Notes: generated by a model not told the origin, from the sequence alone. Shown: positions 35,431 through 46,887, numbered from the stretch's first letter. The stretch is 64,000 nucleotides of DNA from Sphingomonas sp. Leaf20 (GCF_001421535.1 NZ_LMKN01000001.1:310001-374000), one strand, 5' to 3'. Translations and numbers: made by a program.

Positions 35431-35558
35431 CCACCGTGCCGCACGACACCGAGGGTCATGCGGCAGGGTGGCTGCCGAACCGAAGTCCGGCAGGCCGGGG
35501 AAGGCGCGAACCCCTTCCCCTTTGGTGACGAAGCCGGGCGACTGGCTCCGTCAGTGGC

Positions 35559-36122
35559 TCAGATCTTGCCGACGAGGTCGAGCGACGGGGCGAGCGTGGT
35601 CTGACCCTCTTCCCACTTGGCGGGGCAGACCTCGCCAGGGTGCGCTGCGATATACTGTGCGGCCTTGACCTTGCGCAGCAGCTCCATCGCGTTGCGACCG
35701 ACGCCTTCCGAGGTGATTTCCATCAGCTGGATCACGCCCTGCGGATCGACGACGAACGTACCGCGATCGGCTAGGCCCTGGCCCTCGCGCATCACGTCGA
35801 AGTTGCGCGTGATGGTGCCCGACGGGTCGCCCAGCATCGTGTAATCGATCTTGCCGATCGCCGGCGACGTGTCGTGCCAGGCCTTGTGCGAGAAGTGGGT
35901 GTCGGTCGACACGCTGTAGACCTCGACGCCCATCTTCTGGAACGCTGCATAATTGTCGGCCAGATCCTCGAGCTCGGTCGGGCAGACGAACGTGAAATCG
36001 GCCGGGTAGAAGAAGAAGACCGCCCACTTGCCCGTGACGTCGGCGTCCGACACCTCGATGAACTTGCCCTGGCGATACGCCTGGGTGGTGAACGGCTTCA
36101 GCTGGGTGCCGATGATCGACAT
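35559..36122 (-). CDS. ahpC: Alkyl hydroperoxide reductase subunit C (peroxiredoxin)
   Basis: 187-residue typical two-Cys peroxiredoxin that reduces H2O2 and organic peroxides. The peroxidatic Cys47 is in FVCPTE and the resolving Cys166 in EVCPAKW, both at canonical positions. The ATG at 36122 has a GAGGAG ribosome site 7 bases upstream, and upstream in-frame starts lack one. It is the first gene of the ahpC-ahpF pair. No oxyR is adjacent. Confidence 0.97.
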   Translation of the reverse strand: MSIIGTQLKPFTTQAYRQGKFIEVSDADVTGKWAVFFFYPADFTFVCPTELEDLADNYAAFQKMGVEVYSVSTDTHFSHKAWHDTSPAIGKIDYTMLGDPSGTITRNFDVMREGQGLADRGTFVVDPQGVIQLMEITSEGVGRNAMELLRKVKAAQYIAAHPGEVCPAKWEEGQTTLAPSLDLVGKI

Positions 36123-36271
36123 GGGGTAGCTCCTCAAATTTGTGCGACGCATCATATATGGGATGCTGCGGCGCAGCGTGAAATGTAGAATGCCGATCTA
36201 TTACAATCACGCAGTCGATCACAGAGGCATCAAAGATCGACTAAGGCACTAAAACACCTGTAGAAACAGAA

Positions 36272-36305
36272 ACGCCGGCCCGCTCGCAATGGAGAGGACC
36301 GGCGT
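36272..36305 (-). terminator. Probable terminator of tRNA-Val
   Basis: ACGCCGG pairs with CCGGCGT around a 20-base loop just after the tRNA 3' end. On the minus strand it is followed by the T-rich stretch TTTCTGTTTCT. Confidence 0.65.
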
Positions 36306-36310
36306 AAATC

Positions 36311-36385
36311 TGGTGGGCGCGACAGGGATTGAACCTGTGACCCCACCCGTGTGAAGGGTGTGCTCTACCGCTGAGCTACGCGCCC
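36311..36385 (-). tRNA. tRNA-Val (CAC)
   Basis: 75-base cloverleaf on the minus strand. The acceptor GGGCGCG pairs with CGCGCCC, the anticodon loop TTCACAC carries CAC at 34-36, the T arm contains GGTTCAAT, and CCA is encoded. Confidence 0.95.
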
Positions 36386-36457
36386 GAAACTCGTTCGGAA
36401 GCGGGCCTTTAAGCGCGGCCGCCCGCGCTGTCCAGCCCTCTCGTCATGATCGCCCGA

Positions 36458-36730
36458 TCAGTTGACCGAATCCTTCAGCCCCTTGCCCGCCTTGAACTTG
36501 GGCTGGGTCGATGCCTTGATCGTCATCGGCTCGCCGGTACGCGGATTGCGTCCGGTCGAGGCCTTGCGCTTCGAGATCGAGAAGGTGCCAAATCCGACGA
36601 GACGGACCTCTTCACCCTTTTTGAGCGACGCGGAGATCGCGTCGAATACGGCTTCGACCGCCTTGGTCGCATCGCCCTTCACCAGTCCGGACGTATCGGC
36701 GACCGTAGCGATCAGTTCCTGCTTGTTCAT
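36458..36730 (-). CDS. hup: DNA-binding protein HU
   Basis: 90-residue histone-like protein. It starts MNKQELIATVADTSGLVKGDA and carries the beta-arm signature GFGTFSISKRKASTGRNPRTGEPM near residues 46-69, with the intercalating Pro. Length and N-terminus fit HU rather than IHF. It lies downstream of lon on the same strand, an arrangement recalled from many proteobacteria, but the gap of about 240 bp suggests its own promoter. Confidence 0.96.
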   Translation of the reverse strand: MNKQELIATVADTSGLVKGDATKAVEAVFDAISASLKKGEEVRLVGFGTFSISKRKASTGRNPRTGEPMTIKASTQPKFKAGKGLKDSVN

Positions 36731-36968
36731 ACTCTTAATCCCCCAGAGACTATCGAATCGCTCGCGACCGGATCGCGACCATGCTTCCCCGGCAGTAACC
36801 CGGCCAGCCGGTCCGCTGTCAAATTAATCCGCCGCACAAAGCTCTCGGCACGGCTGTTTCCCGTGCCGAGCCCAGCATTTACACGCGATCGATCGCGGAT
36901 CGGGAGCGCTGAACGCCCCTATCCCGCCGCCGCCCCATGCGGACGGCGGGATCGGCGGCACATCACGC

Positions 36969-39362
36969 TCAGTGGTGCAGCGTGGCCCCCACCGGGGGGA
37001 TCGGCGCAGGAGGCAGCGCCGCCAGTTCGTCCGCATCGGTCCACTCGATCGCCTCGAGCGGCTCGGTCAGCGCGAGGCGGAGCACCTCGTCGACATGGCT
37101 GACGGGGATGATCTTCAGCCCTTCCTTGATGTTCGCTGGGATGTCGGCAAGGTCCTTCTCGTTCTCCTGCGGGATCAGCACCGTCTCGATGCCGCCACGC
37201 AGCGCCGCGAGCAGCTTCTCCTTCAACCCGCCGATCGGCAGCACGCGGCCACGCAGCGTCACCTCGCCGGTCATCGCGACCTCGCGCCGCACGGGCACGC
37301 CGGTCATCGTCGACACGATCGACGTCACGATCCCGACACCCGCCGACGGCCCGTCCTTGGGCGTGGCGCCCTCGGGCAGATGGATGTGGATGTCCTTGCG
37401 GTTGAACAGCGACGGCTTGATGCCATAGCTCGGCGCGCGCGCCTTGACGTAGCTGAACGCGGTTTCGATCGACTCCTTCATCACGTCGCCGAGCGTGCCC
37501 GTCAGCTTCGCCGCGCCCTTGCCCGACACGGTGACGCTCTCGATCGTCAGCAATTCGCCACCGACCTCGGTCCAGGCGAGCCCGGTGACCGCGCCGATCT
37601 GGTTCTCCGTCTCGGACAGGCCGTGGCGGTATTTCTGCACGCCCGCGAACTCGGCAATGTTGTCGGGGGTGATCGTCACGCTCGTCGCCTTGCCCTCGAG
37701 GATCCGGCGCAGCGCCTTGCGCGCGAGCTTGGCGATCTCGCGCTCGAGCGTCCGCACGCCCGCCTCGCGGGTATATTGCTGGATCAGCGTGCGCAGCCCC
37801 TCCTGAGTCAGGATGAACTCGCCGTCCTTCAGGCCATGCGCCTCGATCTGCTTGGCGATCAGGTGCCGCTCGGCGATCTCGACCTTCTCGTCCTCGGTAT
37901 AGCCCTCGAGACGGATGATCTCCATCCGGTCGAGCAGCGCCTGCGGCAGGTTCAGCGTGTTCGCGGTGGTCACGAACATCACGTCGGACAGATCGAGGTC
38001 GATCTCGAGATAATGATCCTGGAACTTGCCGTTCTGCTCGGGATCAAGCACCTCAAGCAGCGCGGACGCGGGATCGCCACGGAAATCCTGACCGAGCTTG
38101 TCGATCTCGTCGAGCAGGAACAGCGGGTTCGACGCCCCTGCCTTTTTCAGGTTGGTGACGATCTTGCCCGGCAGCGAGCCGATATACGTACGGCGATGCC
38201 CGCGAATCTCGGCCTCGTCGCGCACGCCGCCCAGCGACTGCCGGATGAACTCGCGGCCGGTCGCCTTGGCGATCGACTTGCCAAGCGAGGTCTTGCCGAC
38301 GCCCGGAGGGCCGACGAGGCACAGGATCGGCCCCTTCAGCTTGTTGGTGCGCGCCTGGACCGCCAGATACTCGATGATCCGGTCCTTGACCTTCTCGAGC
38401 GCATAATGGTCCTCGTCGAGCACCGCCTGTGCCGCCGAGATGTCCTTCTTGATCTTCGACTTCTTGCCCCAGGGAAGCCCCAGCAGGACGTCGAGATAGT
38501 TGCGCACGACGGTCGCCTCGGCGCTCATCGGCGCCATCGTCTTGAGCTTCTTGAGTTCGGCCGTCGCCTTCGAGCGTGCTTCCTTGCTCATCTTGAGCGT
38601 CGCGATCTTCTGAGTCAGCTCGGCGATTTCGTCGCCTTCACCCTCGTCGCCCTCGTTGCCGAGCTCGCGCTGAATCGCCTTCAACTGCTCGTTGAGGTAA
38701 TATTCGCGCTGCGTCTTCTCCATCTGGCGCTTGACGCGGCTCTTGATCTTCTTCTCGACCTGCAGGACGCCGAGCTCGCCTTCCATCGCCGCAAACGCCA
38801 TTTCGAGGCGCTTGGCAGGATCGGTCTGCATCAGCATCGCCTGCTTGTCGGCGACCTTGATCTGGATGTTCGCGACCACCGCGTCGGACAGCTTTGCAGC
38901 GTCCGTGATCTCGGACAGCTGCGTCGCCGTCTCGGTCGGCAGCTTGCGGTTGAGCTTGGCGTAATTCTCGAACTGATCGACCACCGATCGCATCAGCGCG
39001 GTGACCTCGGCGCCCTCTACCTCGACATCGGCGACGGTCGCGACCTCGGCCTTCAGGAAATCGCCGCTCTCGTCGAGCGTCTCGAGCGTCGCACGGACCT
39101 TGCCCTCGACCAGCACGCGGACGGTGCCGTCGGGCAGCTTGAGCAGCTGGAGCACGGTCGCGGTGACGCCCATCGTGTACAGGTCGTCGCGCGAGGGATC
39201 GTCCTCGGCCGGATCGAGTTGCGCGACGAGGAAGATCTCCTTGTCGGCCGCCATCGCTGCTTCGAGCGCCGCGACCGATTTGTCACGACCGACGAACAGC
39301 GGCACGATCATGTGCGGGAAAACGACGATGTCGCGCAGGGGAAGGACGGGATATTGGGTCAT
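36969..39362 (-). CDS. lon: ATP-dependent protease Lon
   Basis: 797-residue AAA+ protease that degrades misfolded and regulatory proteins. The N-terminal LON domain ([21 protein letters not shown]) is followed by a coiled middle region, Walker A GPPGVGKT near residue 355, and the C-terminal protease domain. That domain has catalytic Ser in PKDGPSAGV (about residue 680) and a catalytic Lys some 40 residues later. The ATG at 39362 has a GGAG ribosome site. The last 20 residues are Pro/Ala-rich. Confidence 0.97.
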   Translation of the reverse strand: MTQYPVLPLRDIVVFPHMIVPLFVGRDKSVAALEAAMAADKEIFLVAQLDPAEDDPSRDDLYTMGVTATVLQLLKLPDGTVRVLVEGKVRATLETLDESGDFLKAEVATVADVEVEGAEVTALMRSVVDQFENYAKLNRKLPTETATQLSEITDAAKLSDAVVANIQIKVADKQAMLMQTDPAKRLEMAFAAMEGELGVLQVEKKIKSRVKRQMEKTQREYYLNEQLKAIQRELGNEGDEGEGDEIAELTQKIATLKMSKEARSKATAELKKLKTMAPMSAEATVVRNYLDVLLGLPWGKKSKIKKDISAAQAVLDEDHYALEKVKDRIIEYLAVQARTNKLKGPILCLVGPPGVGKTSLGKSIAKATGREFIRQSLGGVRDEAEIRGHRRTYIGSLPGKIVTNLKKAGASNPLFLLDEIDKLGQDFRGDPASALLEVLDPEQNGKFQDHYLEIDLDLSDVMFVTTANTLNLPQALLDRMEIIRLEGYTEDEKVEIAERHLIAKQIEAHGLKDGEFILTQEGLRTLIQQYTREAGVRTLEREIAKLARKALRRILEGKATSVTITPDNIAEFAGVQKYRHGLSETENQIGAVTGLAWTEVGGELLTIESVTVSGKGAAKLTGTLGDVMKESIETAFSYVKARAPSYGIKPSLFNRKDIHIHLPEGATPKDGPSAGVGIVTSIVSTMTGVPVRREVAMTGEVTLRGRVLPIGGLKEKLLAALRGGIETVLIPQENEKDLADIPANIKEGLKIIPVSHVDEVLRLALTEPLEAIEWTDADELAALPPAPIPPVGATLHH

Positions 39363-39543
39363 GCAAGCTCCGGTACCGGACCAAACGAGGTCCGCGTCAT
39401 CACATTATATGGTGCGGATCGCGCGTCCATCAATCTCACGCGTATCTTGACGCCTGTCATCCCCCTGATCCTCCCCCATCGCCCCTTGCCATGCGGCGTT
39501 TGAGCGAGGACACCGGCACGACAATCTCCGGAGATCCTGCCAC

Positions 39544-41283
39544 ATGGTCCGCATGCCGTCCGCCGTCCGCCTGCGTCCTCTCACGGCGCCGCTTGCGGGT
39601 CTCGCGATCCTGCTCGCCGCCCCGGCGCTGGCGGATCCGGGCAAGCCGCCGCTGACGGCACAGACCACGCAGTCGGGTGGCCCCCTGGACGCTGCGCAGA
39701 AGCGCGTCCGCTTCGACAGCGCGGACCTCGCGATCGAGGTGTTTCCCGACCGCGAGCAAATCGCCGGCGTCGCGACGCTGCGTTTCACCACCACCGCGAC
39801 GACCGACCGGCTGGTGATCGACCTCGACCGCAATCTCCCGGTCAGCGCGGTCGCGATCGACGGTGTCGATCTCAAGCCGGGCGCATGGCGCAACCCCGAA
39901 GGGCGCATGACGATCATGCTGCCGCGCCGCATCGCGAAAGGCGGCAAGGTCGCCGCGCGGATCACCTATGCGGGCACGCCGCACGTCGCGGTCCGCGCGC
40001 CCTGGGACGGCGGCTTCGTCTGGTCGCGCACGCCCGCCGGTCAGCCCTGGGTCGCGACCGCGGTCCAGATGGAGGGCTGCGACCTGTTCTGGCCGTGCAT
40101 CGACTATCCGACCTACGAGCCCGACAGCATCGACCTGCACATCACCGTCCCCAAGGGCCTGAAGGCGCCGTCGAACGGCAAATTCATGGGCGTCACGACG
40201 CTCCCCGACGGCCGCACGACGTGGAACTGGCGCGCGCTCGACCCGACGCTCTACGGCATCGCGCTCAACGTCGGCCCCTATGAGGAGATCAGCGGCAGCT
40301 ACAAGAGCCGCTTCGGCAACGTCATTCCGATGTCCTATTGGTACCTGCCAGGCGAAAAGGCGCAGGCCGAGGCGCTGTTCGCCGAGTTTGCGCCGACGCT
40401 CGACTTCTACGAAAGCATCGTCGGCCCCTATCCCTGGGCGAACCAGAAGGTCGGCGTCGTCGAGACCCCGCACAAGGGCATGGAGCACCAGACGATCAAC
40501 GCATATGGCAACGCCTATGCAAAGACCGTCAACGGTTTCGACGATCTCTTCCAGCATGAATTCGGGCATGAATGGTTCGCCAACCAGCTGACCGCGAGCA
40601 ACTGGGACGACTTCTGGCTGCACGAGGGGTTCACCGCCTATATGCAGCCGCTTTACGGCCGCTGGCGCGAGGGCGACGGCCGCTACACCGCGATGATGCT
40701 CGCCGCACGCGCGGGTATCCAGGCGAAGTCGCCGCTGGTGACGGGTACGCCGCAGTCCGCCGAGGACGTCTACGAGAAGGCACCGGGTCGTGGTGGCGAC
40801 ATCTACACAAGGGGCGAATGGACGCTGCATACGCTGCGCAACCTGATCGGCGACGCGGCCTTCGCGCGGCTGCTCCGGCTCGAAGTATACGGCCGCGAGG
40901 ACCCCCGGCCCGGCAATTTCCGCCCGCAGTTCCGCACCACGCCGGAGTTCATCGCCTATGTGAACCAGGTGACGGGGAAGGATTATCGCTGGTTCTTCGA
41001 CGTGTATCTCTATCAGGCCGCGCTTCCCAGGCTGGTCCAGACGCGCACCGCCGACACGCTGACGTTGCGCTGGCAGGTCCCCGGCAACACCCGCTTCCCG
41101 CTTCCCGTCGAGGTCGAGGTCGACGGCCAGACCCGTATCGTCCCGATGCCGGGCGGCACCGCCACGCTGACCGTCCCCGCCGGTGCGCACGTCGTCATCG
41201 ACCCGATGGCGCGCATCCTGATGCAATCCGATCAGGTCGACGCCTTCCAGGCATGGCGCGCCGCGCAGCCCCCCCGGAACTAG
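39544..41283 (+). CDS. M1-family zinc metallopeptidase, first tandem copy
   Basis: 579-residue exported gluzincin. A signal peptide ends near ALAD (about residue 30). The zinc site is HEFGHEW (His338, Glu339, His342) with the third ligand Glu361 in WLHEGF, the exact HExxH-x18-E spacing of M1. The exopeptidase motif is KGMEHQTINAYG instead of the usual GAMEN. It probably acts as a periplasmic aminopeptidase. Its paralogue follows 108 bp downstream, separated by a hairpin. An in-frame ATG at 39553 is an alternative start. Confidence 0.92.
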   Translation: MVRMPSAVRLRPLTAPLAGLAILLAAPALADPGKPPLTAQTTQSGGPLDAAQKRVRFDSADLAIEVFPDREQIAGVATLRFTTTATTDRLVIDLDRNLPVSAVAIDGVDLKPGAWRNPEGRMTIMLPRRIAKGGKVAARITYAGTPHVAVRAPWDGGFVWSRTPAGQPWVATAVQMEGCDLFWPCIDYPTYEPDSIDLHITVPKGLKAPSNGKFMGVTTLPDGRTTWNWRALDPTLYGIALNVGPYEEISGSYKSRFGNVIPMSYWYLPGEKAQAEALFAEFAPTLDFYESIVGPYPWANQKVGVVETPHKGMEHQTINAYGNAYAKTVNGFDDLFQHEFGHEWFANQLTASNWDDFWLHEGFTAYMQPLYGRWREGDGRYTAMMLAARAGIQAKSPLVTGTPQSAEDVYEKAPGRGGDIYTRGEWTLHTLRNLIGDAAFARLLRLEVYGREDPRPGNFRPQFRTTPEFIAYVNQVTGKDYRWFFDVYLYQAALPRLVQTRTADTLTLRWQVPGNTRFPLPVEVEVDGQTRIVPMPGGTATLTVPAGAHVVIDPMARILMQSDQVDAFQAWRAAQPPRN

Positions 41284-41293
41284 CCGATCCCGA

Positions 41294-41323
41294 CCCCGGT
41301 CCTGGCGAAGTTCAGGTCCGGGG
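41294..41323. repeat. Hairpin repeat between the two M1 peptidase genes
   Basis: CCCCGGTCCTG pairs with CAGGTCCGGGG (one mismatch) around an 8-base loop. No T run follows on either strand, so it is more like the window's palindromic repeats than a terminator. Confidence 0.7.
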
Positions 41324-41391
41324 ACCAGCCTGCCACCACCGTCACCGTATCACTCTTGTGTCGTCCCGCCCCGCGCGCGACAACGCGGCGC

Positions 41392-43152
41392 ATGATCCCG
41401 CGTCTTCTCCTCACCGCCAGCATCTGCGCGCTTCCCGCCGCGCTGCTCGCCCCGCCCCTCTCGGCCCAGCTCCCGCAAAAGGGCGAACCCGCGATCACCG
41501 CGCAGACCGAGCGGTCGGGCGGCGTACTGACCCCCGAACAAACCGCATTGCGCTTCGATCACGCCGATCTCGTATTCGAGGTGCTGCCCGACACGCGCAC
41601 GCTGAACGGTGTCGCGACGCTCGCCTTCACTGCGACGGCGCCGATCGCGCGGCTGCCGATCGATCTCGATCGCAACCTCCCCGTCAGCGCGATCGCGGTC
41701 GACGGTGTCGCGCTCGCCAGATCCGCGTGGAGCAATCCCGAGGGCCGGCTGACGATCACGCTCGCGCGGCCGCTCGCCGCAGGTGCGAAGACCAGCGTCA
41801 GGATCACCTATGGCGGCACGCCGCACGTCGCGGTGCGCGCGCCGTGGGACGACGGCATGGTCTGGTCGCAGACCCCGGGTGGCCGCACCTGGTTCGCGAC
41901 CACCGCGGAGGGCTATGGCTGCGATCTGTTCTGGCCGTGCCTCGACTTCCCGACCGGCGAACCCGCGCTGGTCGATCTCCACATCACCGTGCCCAAGGGG
42001 CTGAAGGCCCCGTCGAACGGCGTCCTGCTCGGCGTCGACACGCTGCCCGATGGTCGCACGCGGTGGAACTGGCGCGCGAAGCATCCCAACACCTATGGCA
42101 TCGCGCTCAACGTCGGCCCCTATGAGGAGATCAGCGGCACCTACAAGAGCCGCTACGGCAACAGCATCCCGATGTATTACTGGTATCTGCCGGGTGAGAA
42201 ACCACAGGCGGAAAAGCTGTTCGCCGAGTTCGCGCCGACGCTCGACTTCTTCGAAAGCATGATCGGTCCCTATCCGTTCGGCGACGAGAAGGTCGGCGTC
42301 GTCGAGACCCCGCACAAGGGCATGGAGCACCAGACGATCAACGCGTATGGCAACGACTATGCGAAGGCGCCCGAAGGGTTCGACTGGCTGTTCCAACACG
42401 AATTCGCGCATGAATGGTTCGGCAATCAGCTGACCGCCGCCAACTGGGACGATTACTGGCTGCACGAAGGCTATGGAAGCTACATGCAGCCGCTCTACGG
42501 ACAGTGGCGCGAGGGGCGCGCGCGCTATGCGACGATGATGCTGGGCAGCCGTGGTGCGATCCTGAACCGCAGGCCGATCACGCAGCAGCGCGTCACGACC
42601 GAGGAGGAGGTCTACGAGCTCGACAAGGGGGGAGCGGGTCAGGACATCTACAACAAGGGGTCGTGGATGCTCCACACGCTGCGTTCGCTGATCGGCGACA
42701 CCGCGTTCTTCGACGTCACGCGCCGCGCGGTCTATGGCCGCGCCGATCCGAAGCCCGGCAATTTCAGCCCCCGCTTTGGCTCGACCCGCGAATATGAAGC
42801 GCTGGTCCGCACCGTCACCGGCAAGGATTATGGCTGGTTCTTCGACGTCTATCTGCGCCAGGCCGCGCTTCCCGACCTTGTCGAGACGCGCACCGCCGAC
42901 ACGCTGACGCTCGCGTGGAAGGTCCCCGGCAACGGCCCCTTCCCGCTCCCCGTCCAGATCACCGTCGACGGCCAGCTTCGGACGCTGCCGATGACGGGCG
43001 GCAAGGCAAGCGTCGCGGTGCCCGCCGCGGCGCACGTCGTGATCGATCCCGACGCACTGCTGCTCCGCCGCAGTCCAGCGCTCGAGGATGTCGCCGCCTG
43101 GAAAACGGCGCAGGCGGCAAAGGCCGATGCGGCAAAGGGCAAGCCGCAATGA
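41392..43152 (+). CDS. M1-family zinc metallopeptidase, second tandem copy
   Basis: 586-residue paralogue of the preceding gene with the same layout. The signal peptide MIPRLLLTASICALPAALLA ends near SAQ. HEFAHEW (His336, Glu337, His340) is followed by Glu359 in WLHEGY, and the KGMEHQTINAYG motif is shared. The catalytic region is nearly collinear, with divergence mainly in the signal peptide and C-terminus, so this is a tandem duplication. The ATG at 41392 starts directly at the signal peptide; the in-frame start at 41356 would add 12 charged residues. The stop overlaps the next gene as ATGA. Confidence 0.92.
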   Translation: MIPRLLLTASICALPAALLAPPLSAQLPQKGEPAITAQTERSGGVLTPEQTALRFDHADLVFEVLPDTRTLNGVATLAFTATAPIARLPIDLDRNLPVSAIAVDGVALARSAWSNPEGRLTITLARPLAAGAKTSVRITYGGTPHVAVRAPWDDGMVWSQTPGGRTWFATTAEGYGCDLFWPCLDFPTGEPALVDLHITVPKGLKAPSNGVLLGVDTLPDGRTRWNWRAKHPNTYGIALNVGPYEEISGTYKSRYGNSIPMYYWYLPGEKPQAEKLFAEFAPTLDFFESMIGPYPFGDEKVGVVETPHKGMEHQTINAYGNDYAKAPEGFDWLFQHEFAHEWFGNQLTAANWDDYWLHEGYGSYMQPLYGQWREGRARYATMMLGSRGAILNRRPITQQRVTTEEEVYELDKGGAGQDIYNKGSWMLHTLRSLIGDTAFFDVTRRAVYGRADPKPGNFSPRFGSTREYEALVRTVTGKDYGWFFDVYLRQAALPDLVETRTADTLTLAWKVPGNGPFPLPVQITVDGQLRTLPMTGGKASVAVPAAAHVVIDPDALLLRRSPALEDVAAWKTAQAAKADAAKGKPQ

Positions 43153-43454
43153 CCGATTCCCCGCCCCGCCGCGACAACGCGAGCGACGCAGGCCGCGAGA
43201 CGCCTCCCGTCGCCGAGGCAGGGCCGAAAGCCCCCTGGATGGCGCGCGCAGCCGAGATGGCGGCGATCTTCATGGTCGGCGACGGCCTGATCGGGCTGAC
43301 GCAGCCGCGCCGCCACGTCGACCTGTGGAAGGACGACGCACTCGGCACAGAGACGCTCGTCGCACCTTTCGTCGATCGTCCGACCCGCCGGCGGCTCTAC
43401 GCCGTGCTGCAGATCGCCGCCGGGCTCGCGCTCGCGGCGCGCCAGCGGCCGTGA
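43149..43454 (+). CDS. Small membrane-associated protein, unknown
   Basis: 101-residue protein with a polar N-terminal third and two moderately hydrophobic stretches (WMARAAEMAAIFMVGDGLIGLTQ near residues 30-52 and a C-terminal helix at 84-98). No family was recognised. The ATG at 43149 overlaps the peptidase stop and its own stop overlaps the cytochrome c GTG. It is thus translationally coupled on both sides and probably made with them. Confidence 0.72.
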   Translation: MTDSPPRRDNASDAGRETPPVAEAGPKAPWMARAAEMAAIFMVGDGLIGLTQPRRHVDLWKDDALGTETLVAPFVDRPTRRRLYAVLQIAAGLALAARQRP

Positions 43455-43867
43455 TCACGGCGCGCTGGACCGCGTTGGTGCCGATAGCGGTGCTGTCGCT
43501 TGCCGGGTGCGGTTCGGATCCAGCAGGCGACACCCGGCGCGCCGCGAGCGGCGTCGCCTCCGCCGAGGCGGGCGCCCGAATATTCCGGCGCTGCGCTGCC
43601 TGCCACACGATCGGCCGCGATTCGACCGACACCGACGGACCTAATCTCTACGGCGTGATGGGCGGCCCGATCGGCGAGCGCCGCGCGCGCTTTTCCTATA
43701 CCGCAGGGCTCAAGGCGCTCGGCGGGCGCTGGGACGAGGCGCGCATGGACCGGTGGCTGACCAATCCGCGCGCGCTCGTCCCCGGCACGACGATGAACTT
43801 TGCCGGCCTGCGCGACCCTGCGGACCGCGCCGACGTCATCGCCTATCTCAAGACGCAGGGGCCCTGA
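43451..43867 (+). CDS. Lipoprotein class I c-type cytochrome
   Basis: 138-residue exported cytochrome c. The signal sequence ends in the lipobox LAGC (Cys20), so the protein is probably lipid-anchored. The heme site CAACH is at residues 48-52 and the likely axial Met115 lies in GTTMNFAGL, the layout of cytochrome c2/c550-type proteins. The start is GTG at 43451, overlapping the upstream stop as GTGA. Maturation would depend on the ccm system encoded in this window. Redox partner unknown. Confidence 0.9.
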   Translation: MITARWTALVPIAVLSLAGCGSDPAGDTRRAASGVASAEAGARIFRRCAACHTIGRDSTDTDGPNLYGVMGGPIGERRARFSYTAGLKALGGRWDEARMDRWLTNPRALVPGTTMNFAGLRDPADRADVIAYLKTQGP

Positions 43868-43897
43868 CCCCCGTCAGCGCCTTCCCCAGCGTTTTGG

Positions 43898-44527
43898 TCA
43901 GCGAACGACGAACGTCGTCGTCGTGATCCGGTGCAGCGTCGTCACCGGCCCGCGCGGCAGACGGTGCTCGACCGAATCCTTTGCCGTCGACGACAGCAGA
44001 TAGCGGCCCTTCTCGGTGAACCGCGGCGCGATCATGCCCTTGGCATCGGCGACGACATTGGTCGAGACGCGCGCCGGCGACACGATCGTCACCTTCGCAC
44101 CCGGCACGGCCCGCCCCTCGCGCGTCACGACGAAGCGCGCTCCGTTCGGTGTCGCGGGTGCGATCTCGAACGGCAGCCGCGCGCGCGCTTCGGCACGACC
44201 GGCGCGCGCATAATAGATGATGCCTTCCTGCTTGTCGGGATCACCCCAGGGCGCGAACACGTCGTCGTCCCAGACCCGTACGTCACCCGCAGGCAGCGCT
44301 GCCTCGAGGAACCCCGCCTTGCGGACCAGCGTCGCGCCAGCCTTGGACAGCACGCGCGGCGTCTTCAGATTGGCGAATTCGGGATCGCCACCCGGCGGCT
44401 GCGCTTCTGCCGGTTCGCCCAGATAGATCCGCGCCGGTCCCGCACCATCGCGCTCGACCCAGACCTCATGCGCCTGCGCAGTCCATGCCAGCACCAGCAA
44501 CGCCGCACCCATCCACGCGATCTTCAC
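43898..44527 (-). CDS. DUF4198 family periplasmic protein
   Basis: 209-residue exported protein. The signal peptide (about 1-19) ends at AQAHEVWVERD, and an N-terminal His of this type is common in the family. The C-terminal part has an Ig-like or carboxypeptidase-regulatory-like fold (RAVPGAKVTIVSPARVSTNVVADAKG). DUF4198 members are often linked to nickel or cobalt transport, but no transporter is adjacent here, so the role stays unknown. Confidence 0.82.
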   Translation of the reverse strand: MKIAWMGAALLVLAWTAQAHEVWVERDGAGPARIYLGEPAEAQPPGGDPEFANLKTPRVLSKAGATLVRKAGFLEAALPAGDVRVWDDDVFAPWGDPDKQEGIIYYARAGRAEARARLPFEIAPATPNGARFVVTREGRAVPGAKVTIVSPARVSTNVVADAKGMIAPRFTEKGRYLLSSTAKDSVEHRLPRGPVTTLHRITTTTFVVR

Positions 44528-44670
44528 ATTGGCTCTCCCGTTTTGCCGGCCATATACCGATCAAACGGACGCTATTGCAAATCACTCGCGCAGATTCAGC
44601 CCGTCGCGACATTCTGCCGTCACGGCCACCCGATCCAGCGTTGATCCGCGCACGTCCAACATCTGCGGGC

Positions 44671-44702
44671 AAAAAAAAAGGGCGCCGATCGACGCCCCTT
44701 TC
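44671..44702 (-). terminator. Rho-independent terminator of clpX
   Basis: On the minus strand AGGGGCG and CGCCCT pair around a short loop and are followed by nine consecutive T. It begins about 20 bases after the clpX stop. Confidence 0.9.
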
Positions 44703-44722
44703 TCTATCGCTACGTACGCGGA

Positions 44723-45988
<1,266 letters not shown>

Positions 45989-46096
45989 TCAATCACCTCT
46001 CGTGCATGTCGGTGCACGTGCCGTTTCCGGGGCGGTCATCGTAACGCACCCCGGATATCCTACAATCAAATAAACCCGCGAGGCTTACGATTCGCC

Positions 46097-46783
46097 TTAT
46101 GCAGGCTTCGTATCGTCGGCGACCGCGGGCCGCTTTTCGAACACTTCGTCGAGCAGGCCAAACGCCTTGGCCTCGTCCGCCGACAGGAACTTGTCGCGAT
46201 CCATCGCGAGTTCGATCGCCTCGAGCGGCTGGCCGGTGTACTTGGCGTACAGCTCGTTCAGACGCGCACGGATCCGGAGGATCTCCTTCGCCTGGATCTC
46301 GATGTCGGTCGCCATGCCCTGTGCTCCGCCCGATGGCTGATGGATCATGATCCGCGCGTTGGTCAGCGCGACGCGCATCCCCGGCTCGCCCGCGGCCAGC
46401 AGGAAGCTGCCCATCGACGCGGCCTGGCCGATGCACACCGTCCCGACACGCGGCCGGATATACTGCATCGTGTCATGGATCGCCATGCCCGCCGTGACGA
46501 CACCGCCCGGCGAGTTGATGTACATGAAAATGTCCTTCTTCGGGTTCTCGGACTCCAGGAAGAGCAGCTGCGCAGTGATCAGCGAGGCCATGCCGTCCTC
46601 GACGCCACCGGTCACGAAGATGATGCGCTCGCGCAGCAGGCGCGAGAAGATGTCGAACGAGCGCTCGCCGCGGTTCGACTGTTCGATGACGATGGGAACC
46701 AGGCCTGCGTGCGTCTGCTGCAGGCCGAGCCCGGCGCTGGCCAACGGGCTCGCGAAATCGCCGGTCTCGAACGGATTGTGCAT
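46097..46783 (-). CDS. clpP: ATP-dependent Clp protease proteolytic subunit ClpP
   Basis: 228-residue serine peptidase forming the ClpXP core. The catalytic triad residues are Ser123 in GQAASMGSF, His148 in MIHQPSGG and an Asp near 197 in MDRDKFLS. The ATG at 46783 has a GAGA-type ribosome site. A longer reading frame extends upstream through repeat DNA and is not coding. The gene is followed by clpX, the usual order. Confidence 0.97.
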   Translation of the reverse strand: MHNPFETGDFASPLASAGLGLQQTHAGLVPIVIEQSNRGERSFDIFSRLLRERIIFVTGGVEDGMASLITAQLLFLESENPKKDIFMYINSPGGVVTAGMAIHDTMQYIRPRVGTVCIGQAASMGSFLLAAGEPGMRVALTNARIMIHQPSGGAQGMATDIEIQAKEILRIRARLNELYAKYTGQPLEAIELAMDRDKFLSADEAKAFGLLDEVFEKRPAVADDTKPA

Positions 46784-46857
46784 GGAAATCTCTCTTATGC
46801 CCCAGTGAACCGCCAACATCGGCGCTCGCACGGGGGAGTTCAAGCCCATCCAACGCT

Positions 46858-46887
46858 TCCCCTCGCCCCTCCGGGGAGAGGGAGGGG
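46858..46887. repeat. Small GC palindrome upstream of clpP
   Basis: CCCCTCGCCCCTCC faces GGGGAGAGGGAGGGG, a hairpin of the same CCCCTCCCC/GGGGAGGGG type as the element inside gspE but only one arm. It lies in the gap between clpP and the DUF418 fragment. Confidence 0.65.

Noticed and set aside
36972..39503. 843-residue plus-strand frame opposite lon
   Set aside because: Mirror of the lon codons; length results from codon bias, not from a gene.
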